Shown: positions 53,354 through 62,965, numbered from the stretch's first letter. The stretch is 64,000 bases of DNA from Virgibacillus_F sp049310925 (GCF_049310925.1 NZ_JBMERP010000006.1:1-64000); one strand, 5' to 3'. Translations and numbers: made by a program. The notes: generated from the sequence alone by a model not told the origin.

Positions 53354-54133
53354 TTACTTATGCTTAAAGTTTGGTTTTCTTTTACCAATAAAGGCTTCTA
53401 CACCTTCTCTAACATCTTCCGTTTGAAATACTTCACTAAATAACGTTGCTTCTCGCTCAATGCCGTCTGATAGAGTCATATCCAAGCCTTCATCAACAGC
53501 ACGCTTAATTCTGGACAGGGACTGCAGCGATTTACCAGCTATTTGGGAAGCTAGTTTTATTGCAGTCTCCAAGCCTTCCCCAGTTGAAACAACTTGATTT
53601 ACCAATCCTATTTTTTCTGCTGCTTCTGCACTAATTGGCTCACCGGTATACATCATTTCCTTCGCTTTGGCCTCGCCCACTAGTCGTGGAAGTCGTTGAG
53701 TTCCACCACCACCCGGGAACAATCCAAGCTTTACCTCTGGAAACCCAATTGTTGCATGTTCTTCTGCAATTCGAATATCAAACGTTAGGGTTAATTCACA
53801 TCCCCCTCCAAAAGTAAGTCCATCTAGTACCGCTATTGTAGGCTTTGGTAAATTATCCACTTCATTTAGCATGGCATGTATTTCCATAACCTGCGTACGC
53901 ATTTCAGGATTTCCAATCATATTTGGAAATTCTTTGATATCTGCTCCAGCCATAAATGCTTTTGTTCCTGCCGAATTTAAAACCACACATACAACCTCAT
54001 CATCATTTTTTATTTCACCAATTATTTCTTGCATTTCCTGCTGTACCTGTCTGCTCATTACATTTAATGGAGGGTTATCAATTGTGATCACTGCGACCCC
54101 ATTATCTTTTTTACACGACACCAATTGTGGCAT
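53354..54133 (-). CDS. Enoyl-CoA hydratase
   Basis: A 259-aa crotonase. AFMAGADIKEF and GGGCELTLTFDIRIA (oxyanion hole), FPEVKLGLFPGGGGTQRLPRL with the catalytic Glu. The open frame runs up to 54289, overlapping the preceding gene, but ATG 54133 has a strong AGGAGGG 7 nt upstream and starts MPQLVSCKKDNG. It lies just after the dehydrogenase stop. Confidence 0.93.
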   Translation of the reverse strand: MPQLVSCKKDNGVAVITIDNPPLNVMSRQVQQEMQEIIGEIKNDDEVVCVVLNSAGTKAFMAGADIKEFPNMIGNPEMRTQVMEIHAMLNEVDNLPKPTIAVLDGLTFGGGCELTLTFDIRIAEEHATIGFPEVKLGLFPGGGGTQRLPRLVGEAKAKEMMYTGEPISAEAAEKIGLVNQVVSTGEGLETAIKLASQIAGKSLQSLSRIKRAVDEGLDMTLSDGIEREATLFSEVFQTEDVREGVEAFIGKRKPNFKHK

Positions 54134-54134
54134 T

Positions 54135-55013
54135 TTATTTCCCTCCTGTACTGTAATCATACCAGCCTTTACCAGTCTTGCGTCCAAGAATTCCTGCTCG
54201 AACTTTTTTCTCAACTGATTTTGCTGGTTTATCTTTTGGATCACCCGTTTCCTGGTAAAGCTGCAGGTTTCCATAATAGCCAACATCAATACCAGAGAGA
54301 TCCATTAATTCAAAAGGTCCAATAGGATGCTTTAGAGCCTTTTTGGTAATCAAATCAATATCCTTAAAGTCTGCATACCCTTCTTCATATAAATACAAAG
54401 CTTCCTTTGAGATTGCAAACAACAATCGATTTGCTATAAATCCATATATTTCCTTTTCTAAAAGAATCCCGGTTCTACCAATTCTTTCACAGAAATCCAA
54501 AGCTGTTTGTGCTGTTTCTTTTGATGTTTGCTCGCTCATAACCACTTCCACACAATCCATTACTAGCGGTGGATAGAAAAAGTGCATGTTTAGCACCTTT
54601 TCTGGTCTGCTTGTAACTTCTGCAAGTTTGGAATTTACAATCGTTGAACTGTTAGTTGCTAGAATTGTATGTCCAGATACTAGTTTATCAAGCTTTGAGA
54701 AAACCTCTTGTTTAACGTCCAGTTTCTCAACTACCGCTTCAATGACTAAATCAACATCTTTAACGGCATCTTTCATTTTTGTTGTAAGATGGAGCCTTGC
54801 AAATGCCTCATCCTTCTTTTGTTCTGTAATTTTACCCTTTTTCACCCAATTGGCCATATGCCCTTCCAGTGTATCACGAGCCTGATTAAGTGCCTGTTCT
54901 TCAATATCCTGAAGATGTGTTTCAAACCCGCCTAAAACGCACAGCATTGCTATTTGATGCCCCATAGCGCCTGAACCGATAACTGCTACATTTTTTATTT
55001 GTCGGATTGCCAT
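54135..55013 (-). CDS. 3-hydroxyacyl-CoA (3-hydroxybutyryl-CoA type) dehydrogenase
   Basis: A 292-aa NAD-dependent dehydrogenase: GSGAMGHQIAMLC (Rossmann loop), NSSTIVNSKLAE, HFFYPPLVMDCVEVV (His/Glu) and the C-terminal HPIGPFELMDLSGIDV helix domain. Single-function version, unlike the large FadB of B. subtilis FadN. Operon with the upstream ligase (28 bp) and the hydratase. Confidence 0.92.
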   Translation of the reverse strand: MAIRQIKNVAVIGSGAMGHQIAMLCVLGGFETHLQDIEEQALNQARDTLEGHMANWVKKGKITEQKKDEAFARLHLTTKMKDAVKDVDLVIEAVVEKLDVKQEVFSKLDKLVSGHTILATNSSTIVNSKLAEVTSRPEKVLNMHFFYPPLVMDCVEVVMSEQTSKETAQTALDFCERIGRTGILLEKEIYGFIANRLLFAISKEALYLYEEGYADFKDIDLITKKALKHPIGPFELMDLSGIDVGYYGNLQLYQETGDPKDKPAKSVEKKVRAGILGRKTGKGWYDYSTGGK

Positions 55014-55041
55014 AATAACAACTCCTAATAAAAACTGACTT

Positions 55042-56643
55042 TTATTTTGCTTCTTCTCTAATTGCTCTTCGAAGGATCTTCCCTACATTTGTCTTTGGAA
55101 GCTCTACTCTGAATTCAATAACTCGAGGTACCTTATAAGCCGCCATATTTTTCCTGCAGTAATCGATTAATTCTTCTTCACTGCATGCCATACCATCTTT
55201 TAATACGGCTACAGCTTTAACTGTCTCTCCACGGTAAGGATCAGGGATTCCGACTACCACAGCCTCCTGAACAGCAGGATGCTCGTAAATAATTTCTTCT
55301 ACATCACGCGGATAAATATTGTAGCCGCTCGCAATAATAAGGTCTTTTTTACGATCTACAATGAATACGTATCCATCTTCATCCATATGGGCTATATCAC
55401 CTGTATAGAGCCATCCATCACGTAAAGTTATTGCTGTTTCTTCAGGCATGTTCCAGTAGCCCTTCATGACTTGTGGTCCCTTAACTACTATTTCACCTAT
55501 TTCACCTATTGGAAGCTCTCTTTTGCCTTCCTCTAAATCAACAATTTTGTAATCAGTAGTCGGAATACCTATACCAACGCTTCCAGGTTTTCGTTCTGAG
55601 AACATTGGATTACAATGGGTCACTGGTGCGCTCTCTGAAAGTCCATATCCTTCCAGAATCTTAGCTCCGGTTTTCTTCTCAAATGACCGAAGTAACTCGC
55701 CTGGCATAGGAGCGCTTCCACTGTTACAAAGTCTAATACTATCAATTCCATATTGTTCTGCTTTCGGATGACTTGTCAAAGCAACGTACATTGTTGGTAC
55801 CCCCGGAAAGGAGGTAGGCTTTAAATCTTTTATTGTTTGCAGAACCTCCTCAAGGTCGAATCTAGGTAACATGATACTCATAGAGCCCGTAAAGATTGAT
55901 AGATTCATACATGAAGTCATTCCAAACACGTGAAAAAGAGGTATTACAGTGAGATACCGATCCTTACCCATCTCTATTCCATCCTTAAAATACTCATACG
56001 TCTGCATTACGTTTGCGAGTATATTACGATGCGTCAGCATAGCGCCCTTTGACCTACCAGTAGTTCCACCTGTGTATTGTAAAACTGCTACATCCTCTGA
56101 AGGATTGATTTGCACTGGTTGTGGAGGCCTGGTTGCTTGTTTAAGAAAATCTGTGAACCCAACAGCTATACTATCTTCGGTGTCTCTACCAGCTAAATTA
56201 ACCTTTATAACGTGTTTAACGGACGTGTTATCGATAATCTGATTTAAAACAGGAAGTAATGGTTCATATATTACAATCGTTTCTGCCCCAGAATCAGTTA
56301 AAATATGTTCAAGTTCTTTCCCAACTAGCATAGGATTTACCTGCGTAACGACTCCACCTGCCTGTAACGTCCCGTAATAACTTATTACATACTGTGGGCA
56401 GTTAGGAAGCATCAGTGCTACACGATCTCCTTTCACAAATTCATTTTGCTGTACCGATGATGTGAATGCTCCTGCCCTAGTCGCAAGTTCTTTATAGGTC
56501 ATTTCATTTCCATAAAAATGTAAAGCTGGATTGTCTCCATATTTGGCTATTGTTCTATTAAACATGTCTGAAAGTGATTCATCTGGTATCTCAAGGTTGT
56601 ATTGAATATGTGCAGGATAATGTTTTGTCCATACCTTTTCCAT
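55042..56643 (-). CDS. Long-chain fatty acid-CoA ligase
   Basis: A 533-aa AMP-forming acyl-CoA synthetase: P-loop YTGGTTGRSKGAMLTH, GYGLSESAPVTH, GWLYTGDIAHMDEDGY and DRKKDLIIASGYNIYPRDVE. The C-terminal catalytic Lys is in TNVGKILRR. Activates fatty acids for beta-oxidation. First gene of the operon ending with the acyl-CoA dehydrogenase. A catabolite-responsive-element-like site lies in its leader. Confidence 0.92.
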   Translation of the reverse strand: MEKVWTKHYPAHIQYNLEIPDESLSDMFNRTIAKYGDNPALHFYGNEMTYKELATRAGAFTSSVQQNEFVKGDRVALMLPNCPQYVISYYGTLQAGGVVTQVNPMLVGKELEHILTDSGAETIVIYEPLLPVLNQIIDNTSVKHVIKVNLAGRDTEDSIAVGFTDFLKQATRPPQPVQINPSEDVAVLQYTGGTTGRSKGAMLTHRNILANVMQTYEYFKDGIEMGKDRYLTVIPLFHVFGMTSCMNLSIFTGSMSIMLPRFDLEEVLQTIKDLKPTSFPGVPTMYVALTSHPKAEQYGIDSIRLCNSGSAPMPGELLRSFEKKTGAKILEGYGLSESAPVTHCNPMFSERKPGSVGIGIPTTDYKIVDLEEGKRELPIGEIGEIVVKGPQVMKGYWNMPEETAITLRDGWLYTGDIAHMDEDGYVFIVDRKKDLIIASGYNIYPRDVEEIIYEHPAVQEAVVVGIPDPYRGETVKAVAVLKDGMACSEEELIDYCRKNMAAYKVPRVIEFRVELPKTNVGKILRRAIREEAK

Positions 56644-56674
56644 TTTATAATTCCTCCCTTAAAATAAAACCATT

Positions 56675-56688
56675 TGACAACGCTTACA
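56675..56688. promoter_or_regulatory. Candidate cre (CcpA) site upstream of the ligase operon
   Basis: TGACAACGCTTACA matches the cre consensus (TGNAARCGNWWWCA) at 13 of 14 positions. It is 32 bp before the start codon, where CcpA could block transcription. Confidence 0.5.
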
Positions 56689-56728
56689 TCTTTTTCTTCC
56701 TGTTGCAACAATAGTCATACTATACATT

Positions 56729-57703
56729 TTATGGTGTTAACACTAACTTTCCTTTTGTTTTCCTTCCCTGTAGCAGCTCATGAACCTTAGCCGCATCAGA
56801 TAATGGGTAGACCCCTCCTATCATTAATTTGATTTGACCTGTGTTTACATATGACAGCAGTTCTTGTAGACTAGCTTGAAATAAAGCAGGCTTTCTCATG
56901 ATTTGTGGAAGGAAAAAGCCGACCACGGATTGATTACGTTTCATCAAACTTGCTGGATAAAACTTGGCTTGCTCTCCACTTGCTGATCCATAGATTACTA
57001 ACCTGCCAAAAGCAGCTAAACAGTTTACTGTTTTATTAAATATCTCTCCTCCAACCATTTCAAGAGCTACATCAACCCCTTTCCCATCAGTGTATTCAAG
57101 AACCCTGTCTTCCCAGCCTTCCTCCGAATAATTAACAAGATAATCTGCACCCATTTTTTTGGCAAAGTCAAGCTTTTCAGGGGTACTGGCAGTAGCGATA
57201 ACCTTACCAGCGCCAAACAGTTTAGCTAATTGAACTGCAAGGGAACCAACTCCACCAGCGGCTGCATGAATTAACACTGTCTCACCCTTTTCCAAGCGCC
57301 CCATCGTTTTTAATATGTGGTAGGCGCTTAACCCTTGCAGGGGAATTGCAACCGCTTTTTCAAATTTCATTCCTTCTGGTATTGGAATTAATGAACTCGA
57401 ATGAACAGCTACGTATTCTGTATATCCCCCCGACTCTATTAAGGTTACAACCCGCATACCCTTTTTGATACCTTTAACGCTATGACCAACTTCTGCAACA
57501 ACACCAGCTACCTCTGCTCCTGGAATAAACGGTAACTCTGTATGTACTACATACTGTCCCTCTCTCCGTGCTGTGTCCGCATAATTAACACCAATCGCTT
57601 TCACATCAATTAACACGTCGTGTTCGTCAATTTGTGGCTTTTCCAATTCGATAACGTTCAGGACATCAGGTCCACCATACTCTTCAAGTTGAATTGCTTT
57701 CAT
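56729..57703 (-). CDS. Zinc-free quinone oxidoreductase (medium-chain reductase)
   Basis: A 324-aa MDR-superfamily NADPH:quinone oxidoreductase with AAAGGVGSLAVQLAKLFGA (nucleotide-binding) and GVNYADTARREG. Lacks the zinc ligand cluster of alcohol dehydrogenases. It lies 31 bp after a phosphotransferase-type gene of the same island. Substrate unknown. Confidence 0.9.
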   Translation of the reverse strand: MKAIQLEEYGGPDVLNVIELEKPQIDEHDVLIDVKAIGVNYADTARREGQYVVHTELPFIPGAEVAGVVAEVGHSVKGIKKGMRVVTLIESGGYTEYVAVHSSSLIPIPEGMKFEKAVAIPLQGLSAYHILKTMGRLEKGETVLIHAAAGGVGSLAVQLAKLFGAGKVIATASTPEKLDFAKKMGADYLVNYSEEGWEDRVLEYTDGKGVDVALEMVGGEIFNKTVNCLAAFGRLVIYGSASGEQAKFYPASLMKRNQSVVGFFLPQIMRKPALFQASLQELLSYVNTGQIKLMIGGVYPLSDAAKVHELLQGRKTKGKLVLTP

Positions 57704-57734
57704 GAATAATACCTCCTATAATTAGCAAAAGGTT

Positions 57735-58802
57735 CTATTTATCTTTGGCTGTCTGTAATGCATATTGAATTAAGTTTGTAATAAATTTATCGAAATCAGC
57801 AAATCTCGGATCACTTGTTTGTCCACTTTTATATCGAAAATAAATCTGCTGACAAATAACTGCAAGCTTAAAGTATGCAAAGGTCTGATAAAAATGGATG
57901 TTGGAGACGTCACGACCACTTTTCTTCTCATAGTCCATCAGAAATTCTTTTCGGGTAAAAAAACCTTCCTTTACTGTAACAGGAGGTTTTCCAAGTCCTC
58001 GCTTCAACAGTTCTGGGTCATCTGATTGAATCCAATAGCTTAGTGTTGCTCCTAGATCGGCTAATGGGTCTCCTACAGTTGTCATTTCCCAATCAAACAA
58101 CCCAGTCATTTCACTTAAATCATCCGAAAACATAGCATTGTTCAGTTTATAATCATAATGAATAATTGTTGGTTGTGGAGAAACGGGAATGTTGGATTCA
58201 AGCCATTTCATGAGTTGCACAACCTTAGGAATTTCATCGGTTTTAGAACGTTCATATCTTTTAATCCAGCCACCGACCTGACGGGTCATAAATCCATCTG
58301 GTTTAGAAATATTTACTAATCCCGTTTTTGTATAATCAATTGCATGTAACTCCACTAATTTATCTACCATCAATTCAGATACTTTTCTCCCAAAATTTCT
58401 ATCATACGTTAATTCATCAGGGATCTTAGTATCTAGCACGATTCCTTTCCTGCGTTCCATGACGAAAAAGGGGCTTCCAACAATGCGTTTATCGTCTGAG
58501 AATAGATAAGGCTTGGGTGCCGTTTTATAGATTGGATTTAAACTGGATAAAATTTTAAATTCCCTTTCCATATCATGTGCTTTAGGTGCCACTGGACCAA
58601 GTGGTGGTCGCCTTAGTACAGCTTCCCATGAGTCAATCTTCAGCGAATATGTCAGATTGGAGTGCCCTGTACCGAATTGCTTTATTTCTAACTGTCCATC
58701 AGGAATCCCCTTGAGGTTCTTCTGTAGAAAACTACGTACAGTTTCATTATTCAATTCTTCACCGTTTCGAACATCTATTGTGTCATTATACGAAGCACTC
58801 AT
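57735..58802 (-). CDS. Phosphotransferase/aminoglycoside kinase-like protein of acyl-CoA dehydrogenase clusters
   Basis: A 355-aa APH-fold protein with the Brenner motif IHYDYKLNNAMF (catalytic Asp) and GLFDWEMTTVGDPLADL (metal-binding). In many bacteria such genes sit beside or are fused to acyl-CoA dehydrogenases (ACAD10/11-like), where hydroxyacyl phosphorylation is proposed. ATG 58802 is preferred to 58823 because AAGGAGG is 6 nt upstream. Confidence 0.85.
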   Translation of the reverse strand: MSASYNDTIDVRNGEELNNETVRSFLQKNLKGIPDGQLEIKQFGTGHSNLTYSLKIDSWEAVLRRPPLGPVAPKAHDMEREFKILSSLNPIYKTAPKPYLFSDDKRIVGSPFFVMERRKGIVLDTKIPDELTYDRNFGRKVSELMVDKLVELHAIDYTKTGLVNISKPDGFMTRQVGGWIKRYERSKTDEIPKVVQLMKWLESNIPVSPQPTIIHYDYKLNNAMFSDDLSEMTGLFDWEMTTVGDPLADLGATLSYWIQSDDPELLKRGLGKPPVTVKEGFFTRKEFLMDYEKKSGRDVSNIHFYQTFAYFKLAVICQQIYFRYKSGQTSDPRFADFDKFITNLIQYALQTAKDK

Positions 58803-58866
58803 TCTAATCCTCCTTCTGACCATTCTTACATTATATTCTGTTCTTTATTTTGATATAACCAGGGTA

Positions 58867-59442
58867 CTATACAGATTTAGAGCTTGCGATTCCTGTCAGA
58901 ATCATATCAGAATATATTTGCACCAACTCCTCAGGTGCTACATCCCCAGTTGTTTTATACCAGTTATAGCTCCAATTCGTTACACCTAAGATAGCAAATG
59001 CAAGCATATCTGGGCGTAAATCTTCTCGAAATTCGCCATGGATACTTCCTTCTGACACAACTTTTTCTATATTTAGTCTGAATTGGTTTCGCTTTTGTTT
59101 GATACTTTCTATATTTCCACTGGTTAAATTCCTAACTTCTCTAAAGAAAACACGTGCACTAGGGCCTTTTTCGGCAATATCTGTGATTAACAGGTGAATA
59201 ATTCCCATTAATTTTTCTTTATGTTTTAAATTTTCATTATCGATAATACGATGCTGCCTTGCTAATAGATTTGTAATGTAATCATCGTGGATATCCATAA
59301 GTAACTGTTCTTTACTCTCAAAATAATAATAGAATGTACCTTTTGTTACACCTAACGAATTTACAATATCCTGAATAGAAGTCTCGCTAAAACCTTTTTT
59401 TTCAAATAATAAAATACTTTGTTCCGTTAGTTTATCTTTCAT
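58867..59442 (-). CDS. TetR/AcrR family regulator of the acyl-CoA island
   Basis: A 191-aa repressor: N-terminal helix-turn-helix FSETSIQDIVNSLGVTKGTF and FYYFESKEQLL-type recognition segment (about residues 18-50), C-terminal ligand domain. It sits among fatty acid genes, so an acyl-CoA ligand is likely. It differs from B. subtilis FadR in sequence. Possible targets include the palindrome at 61530. Confidence 0.88.
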   Translation of the reverse strand: MKDKLTEQSILLFEKKGFSETSIQDIVNSLGVTKGTFYYYFESKEQLLMDIHDDYITNLLARQHRIIDNENLKHKEKLMGIIHLLITDIAEKGPSARVFFREVRNLTSGNIESIKQKRNQFRLNIEKVVSEGSIHGEFREDLRPDMLAFAILGVTNWSYNWYKTTGDVAPEELVQIYSDMILTGIASSKSV

Positions 59443-59498
59443 ATGAAAACCTCTTCTAGTATATTATTTTTTCTAATTTACATTTTAATTCTCAGAAT

Positions 59499-60272
59499 CT
59501 ATAAAGCATTTGCCCCACCATCAACTGCTAATATATCTCCACTAATATAATCTGATGCCTTAGAGGCAAGGAATAATGCGGCACCTTTTAAATCCGTATC
59601 ACTTCCTAACCGATTCAGTGGTGTTCCTTCCAGAATCTTGTCTTTCCCGTTGTCAATTAATCCTTTCGACATCTTTGTTGAGAAAAAGCCAGGTGCAATA
59701 GCATTTACATTGATGTTGTACTGTCCCCATTTGGCTGCCAGGTCCTTGGTGAACGTCATTACCGCACCTTTACTTGTGTTATATCCGATTGTATCCATGT
59801 AACGCGGATCTGTTCCTCCAAATCCGGCAACAGAGGAAATATTTATGATCTTGCCACTTTTTTGATTGATCATTACTTTTCCAACTTCCTGACTCATCAA
59901 AAACGTTCCAGTTACGTTAACATTCATTACTTTCTGCCACGCTTCAACCGGCATGTCCACCACAGGAGCGCCCCATGTCGCACCACTGTTATTCACTAAA
60001 ATATCAATGGAACCAAAGTGAGCTTTTGTTTCATTAACTACTTTCCTTATATCATCCTGGTTTGTAACATCGCATGCAAAGGCGAGTGAATCAACACCTA
60101 GTTTCTTTATCTTATTACTCATTTCCTGACATGCTTCAAGCTTACGTGAGCATACAACAACATTAGCTCCCGCTTCAGCAAAACCTAGTGCAATTTGTGC
60201 ACCTAGGCCCCTTCCGCCACCAGTCACAATTGCCGTTTTACCTTCCAATTTAAATAAATCTAATACATGCAT
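59499..60272 (-). CDS. Short-chain dehydrogenase/reductase of the acyl-CoA island
   Basis: A 257-aa Rossmann enzyme with TGGGRGLGAQIALG, NNSGATWGAP, catalytic SSVAGFG and YNTSK motifs. Probably a 3-hydroxyacyl or related dehydrogenase. 15 bp after the acyl-CoA dehydrogenase gene, so they form one transcription unit. Confidence 0.9.
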   Translation of the reverse strand: MHVLDLFKLEGKTAIVTGGGRGLGAQIALGFAEAGANVVVCSRKLEACQEMSNKIKKLGVDSLAFACDVTNQDDIRKVVNETKAHFGSIDILVNNSGATWGAPVVDMPVEAWQKVMNVNVTGTFLMSQEVGKVMINQKSGKIINISSVAGFGGTDPRYMDTIGYNTSKGAVMTFTKDLAAKWGQYNINVNAIAPGFFSTKMSKGLIDNGKDKILEGTPLNRLGSDTDLKGAALFLASKASDYISGDILAVDGGANAL

Positions 60273-60287
60273 TCTAGTAGTCCCCTT

Positions 60288-61496
60288 TTATACATATTTT
60301 TTTAGTTCTAATTTCGCTATCTGTTGACGATGGACTTCATCAGGACCATCGGCTAAGCGTAGAGTTCGTGCATTTGCCCAATGTGCAGCAAGGGTATAAT
60401 CATTGCTGACACCTGCTCCTCCAAATGCTTGAATTGCACGGTCAATTACACGTAAGGCCATACTTGGAGCAACGACTTTTATCATAGCAATTTCTGTTTT
60501 CGCGGCTTTATTGCCAACCGTGTCCATCATATATGCTGCTTTAAGTGTTAATAGTCTTGCTTGCTCAATATCAATTCTTGAGTCAGCGATCCATTCCTGG
60601 ACAACTCCCTGTGCCGCTAACTTTTTACCGAACGCTTCCCGATTTTGAACACGCTTACATAAATCTTCAAGTGCTCGCTCTGCTGTACCAATTAAACGCA
60701 TGCAATGATGAATTCTACCTGGTCCTAGACGCCCCTGTGCAATTGCGAATCCTTTCCCTACATCCCATATCATATTAGTGGCTGGAACTCGGACATTTTC
60801 ATAAGTGATTTCAGCATGACCATGTGGTGCGTGATCATAGCCAAACACTGGAAGCATTCGTTCTATTTTCACCCCTGGTGTATCTACCGGGACAAGTATC
60901 ATAGATTGTTGTTCATGACGTGCAGCAGACGTATCACTTTTTCCCATTACAATTGCAATTTTACACCGTGGATCACCAGCACCGGATGACCACCATTTTC
61001 GGCCATTGATTATATATTCATCGCCATCTTTGATAATACTTGATTCAATATTCGTTGCATCGCTTGATGCGACATCAGGTTCTGTCATCGAAAAGCAAGA
61101 TCGAATATCCCCATTAAGAAGTGGTTCCAGCCATTGCTGTTTTTGTTCCTGTGTTCCATAACGATCCAACACTTCCATGTTGCCAGTATCAGGAGCATTA
61201 CAATTAAAAACTTCGGGCCCAATCATGGAACGACCCATTATTTCACAAAGTGGAGCATACTCCTGATTAGTTAATTCTGCTCCATTTTCACTTTCCGGTA
61301 AGAACAAATTCCAAAGTCCATTTGCTTTAGCTCTGTGTTTTAACTCTTCCATAATTGTCGGAACAGAATCCCAACGAGTTTCTTGCTCATTTAATTGTTC
61401 CTCGTACTTTTTCTCATTAGGATAAACATGATCTTCCATAAATTCACTTAATCTTTTTTGTAATTCAATAACTTTGTTCGAATACGAAAAATCCAT
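60288..61496 (-). CDS. Acyl-CoA dehydrogenase
   Basis: A 402-aa ACAD with CFSMTEPDVASSDA, GRKWWSSGAGDPRC (flavin contact), and QAFGGAGVSNDYTLAAHWANARTLRLADGPDEVH at the C-terminus. Single-domain ACAD10/11-like subfamily, as usual beside an APH-like gene. ATG 61496 (MDFSYSNK) is preferred, 9 nt after AGGGG; ATG 61505 is too close to it. Confidence 0.9.
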   Translation of the reverse strand: MDFSYSNKVIELQKRLSEFMEDHVYPNEKKYEEQLNEQETRWDSVPTIMEELKHRAKANGLWNLFLPESENGAELTNQEYAPLCEIMGRSMIGPEVFNCNAPDTGNMEVLDRYGTQEQKQQWLEPLLNGDIRSCFSMTEPDVASSDATNIESSIIKDGDEYIINGRKWWSSGAGDPRCKIAIVMGKSDTSAARHEQQSMILVPVDTPGVKIERMLPVFGYDHAPHGHAEITYENVRVPATNMIWDVGKGFAIAQGRLGPGRIHHCMRLIGTAERALEDLCKRVQNREAFGKKLAAQGVVQEWIADSRIDIEQARLLTLKAAYMMDTVGNKAAKTEIAMIKVVAPSMALRVIDRAIQAFGGAGVSNDYTLAAHWANARTLRLADGPDEVHRQQIAKLELKKYV

Positions 61497-61529
61497 TTGT
61501 TTCATCCCCTAAAATTCAAATTACGCTCT

Positions 61530-61547
61530 ATACTAACCGGATAGTAT
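61530..61547. promoter_or_regulatory. Palindromic operator candidate upstream of acyl-CoA dehydrogenase
   Basis: ATACTAACCGGATAGTAT: an 18-bp inverted repeat, 16 of 18 positions paired, with the two mismatches next to the CCGG centre. It is 34 bp before the start codon. The island's TetR protein is the natural candidate binder. Confidence 0.5.
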
Positions 61548-61576
61548 GTTCAGAATATTTTATTTTATTATAGAAG

Positions 61577-61605
61577 AAAAAAAGGATAAATGCAAACATT
61601 TATCC
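61577..61605 (-). terminator. Terminator of dinB
   Basis: GGATAAATG / CATTTATCC stem and T-run on the minus strand, 12 bp after the dinB stop. Confidence 0.75.
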
Positions 61606-61615
61606 CGTATTCCTC

Positions 61616-62863
61616 TTACTGTTTGTAATCATCCAAAAAGTCTTTTTGAAAGCTAGTTGTCGGTTGATCAATATAGTTTTCCTTATTAAGTTTTTTAAAA
61701 GGATTTTTTCCATATTTTGTAGATAACTCGTCAATTACAGAATAGAGTTTTTCCTTTTCTGCTATTTTTTCATAGGTGAACAAATCCAATTGCTGGGCGA
61801 TATGTTGTTTTTCCTCTGCTTCCTGTACAGTAATACCTAGTAGCCTGATAGGATCTAAATTCCAATGTTTTTGCAGTAAGCTATTTGCAACGTCCAGAAT
61901 CTCTTCTTTTGTTTCAATATAAGCCTGCAGCTTCTTACTTCGTGTAATCGTTTTTAAATCATGGTACCGAATCATAAGTTGTATACTGCGTCCTGCAGCA
62001 TTCTTCCGTTTCAACCGTCGTTCTACATTCTCAGCAAGGGCGTGCATTAACTTGCGAATCTCTACTTCACTAGTCGTATCATTAGGGAGGGTCTGGGAGC
62101 TGCCAATACTCTTGAACTCGTGAACTGCATCGGGGTCAACTGGCCTTGTATCAACTCCATTTGCTCGATTCTTTAACCTTTCGCCATTAATTCCTAATTT
62201 CTGTTTTAATTGATAAACATCTGTATTCGCTAAATCACCAATTGTATTTATAGAAACTTTATTTAATTTATCGGCAGTTTTTTCACCTATCCCATACATT
62301 TCGCCAACAGGAAGTGGCCATAGTTTCTTTTGTAAATCTCGTTTTCTTAAAATAGTAATTCCCATTGGTTTCTTCATATCTGATGCCATTTTAGCCAAAA
62401 ATTTGTTAGGCGCGATTCCGATACTACATGGTAAATCTAATTCTGTTTTTATTTTTTGCTGAAGGTTTTCTGCTATTTCTATGGGGGTGCCAAGATCCTG
62501 ACACTCAGAAATATCCAAATATCCTTCATCAATAGATACTGGTTGCACATACGGAGTAATTTCTGCCAGCATTTTGAACATTTCCTTAGAAGCCATTCGA
62601 TATCGATCAAAGTTTGGACGCATCACGATAAGATTTGGACAAAGTTTACGCGCTTCCCATAGAGGCATAGTTGTTTTGACACCTTTTGCTCTTGCTTCGT
62701 AACTACTCGTTACAATAATCCCTCTACGTTCTTCTGGATTTCCAGCGATCGCCAGTGGCTTCCCTTTAAGCTTTGGGTTATAAGCAATTTCCACTGAAGC
62801 ATAGAAACAATTCATATCAATATGAAAAATAACCCGCCCTTTTTTCGGATACCATTCTGACAT
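61616..62863 (-). CDS. dinB: DNA polymerase IV (PolY1/DinB)
   Basis: A 415-aa Y-family polymerase. FHIDMNCFYASVEIAYNP (residues 13-30; metal Asp 16, steric gate Tyr 21), SIDEGYLDIS (acidic pair), thumb and little-finger domains, and a clamp-binding-like QLDLFTYEK near the end. ATG 62863 is preferred over GTG 62872 because AAAAGGG is about 8 nt upstream. Position next to the yqjE-like gene matches B. subtilis yqjH. Confidence 0.94.
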   Translation of the reverse strand: MSEWYPKKGRVIFHIDMNCFYASVEIAYNPKLKGKPLAIAGNPEERRGIIVTSSYEARAKGVKTTMPLWEARKLCPNLIVMRPNFDRYRMASKEMFKMLAEITPYVQPVSIDEGYLDISECQDLGTPIEIAENLQQKIKTELDLPCSIGIAPNKFLAKMASDMKKPMGITILRKRDLQKKLWPLPVGEMYGIGEKTADKLNKVSINTIGDLANTDVYQLKQKLGINGERLKNRANGVDTRPVDPDAVHEFKSIGSSQTLPNDTTSEVEIRKLMHALAENVERRLKRKNAAGRSIQLMIRYHDLKTITRSKKLQAYIETKEEILDVANSLLQKHWNLDPIRLLGITVQEAEEKQHIAQQLDLFTYEKIAEKEKLYSVIDELSTKYGKNPFKKLNKENYIDQPTTSFQKDFLDDYKQ

Positions 62864-62880
62864 TTGTAACACCCTTTTCC

Positions 62881-62894
62881 CGAACTGTTGTTTC
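62881..62894. promoter_or_regulatory. Imperfect LexA-box-like site in the dinB leader
   Basis: CGAACTGTTGTTTC resembles the LexA box GAAC-N4-GTTC with one arm degraded. 17 bp before the dinB start. Weak. Confidence 0.3.
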
Positions 62895-62918
62895 TATAAC
62901 AATTATACCATACTAAAC

Positions 62919-62952
62919 AAAAACCCTCATAATAGAAAACTATTACAAGGGC
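62919..62952 (-). terminator. Terminator of the yqjE-like peptidase gene
   Basis: CCCT-ATAATAG / CTATTA-AAGGG stem with T-run on the minus strand, 13 bp after the stop. Confidence 0.7.
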
Positions 62953-62965
62953 TTGCGTTTCTCAA

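Noticed and set aside
53871..54218. 115-codon plus-strand frame over the enoyl-CoA hydratase/dehydrogenase junction
   Set aside because: Antisense to two clear genes; no ribosome binding site.
54134..54289. N-terminal extension of the enoyl-CoA hydratase upstream of ATG 54133
   Set aside because: It overlaps the preceding gene by 155 bp and a strong AGGAGGG precedes ATG 54133.
56701..56710. TGTTGCAACA palindrome near the ligase promoter as a TetR operator
   Set aside because: Only 10 bp and not repeated elsewhere in the window; too short to claim.
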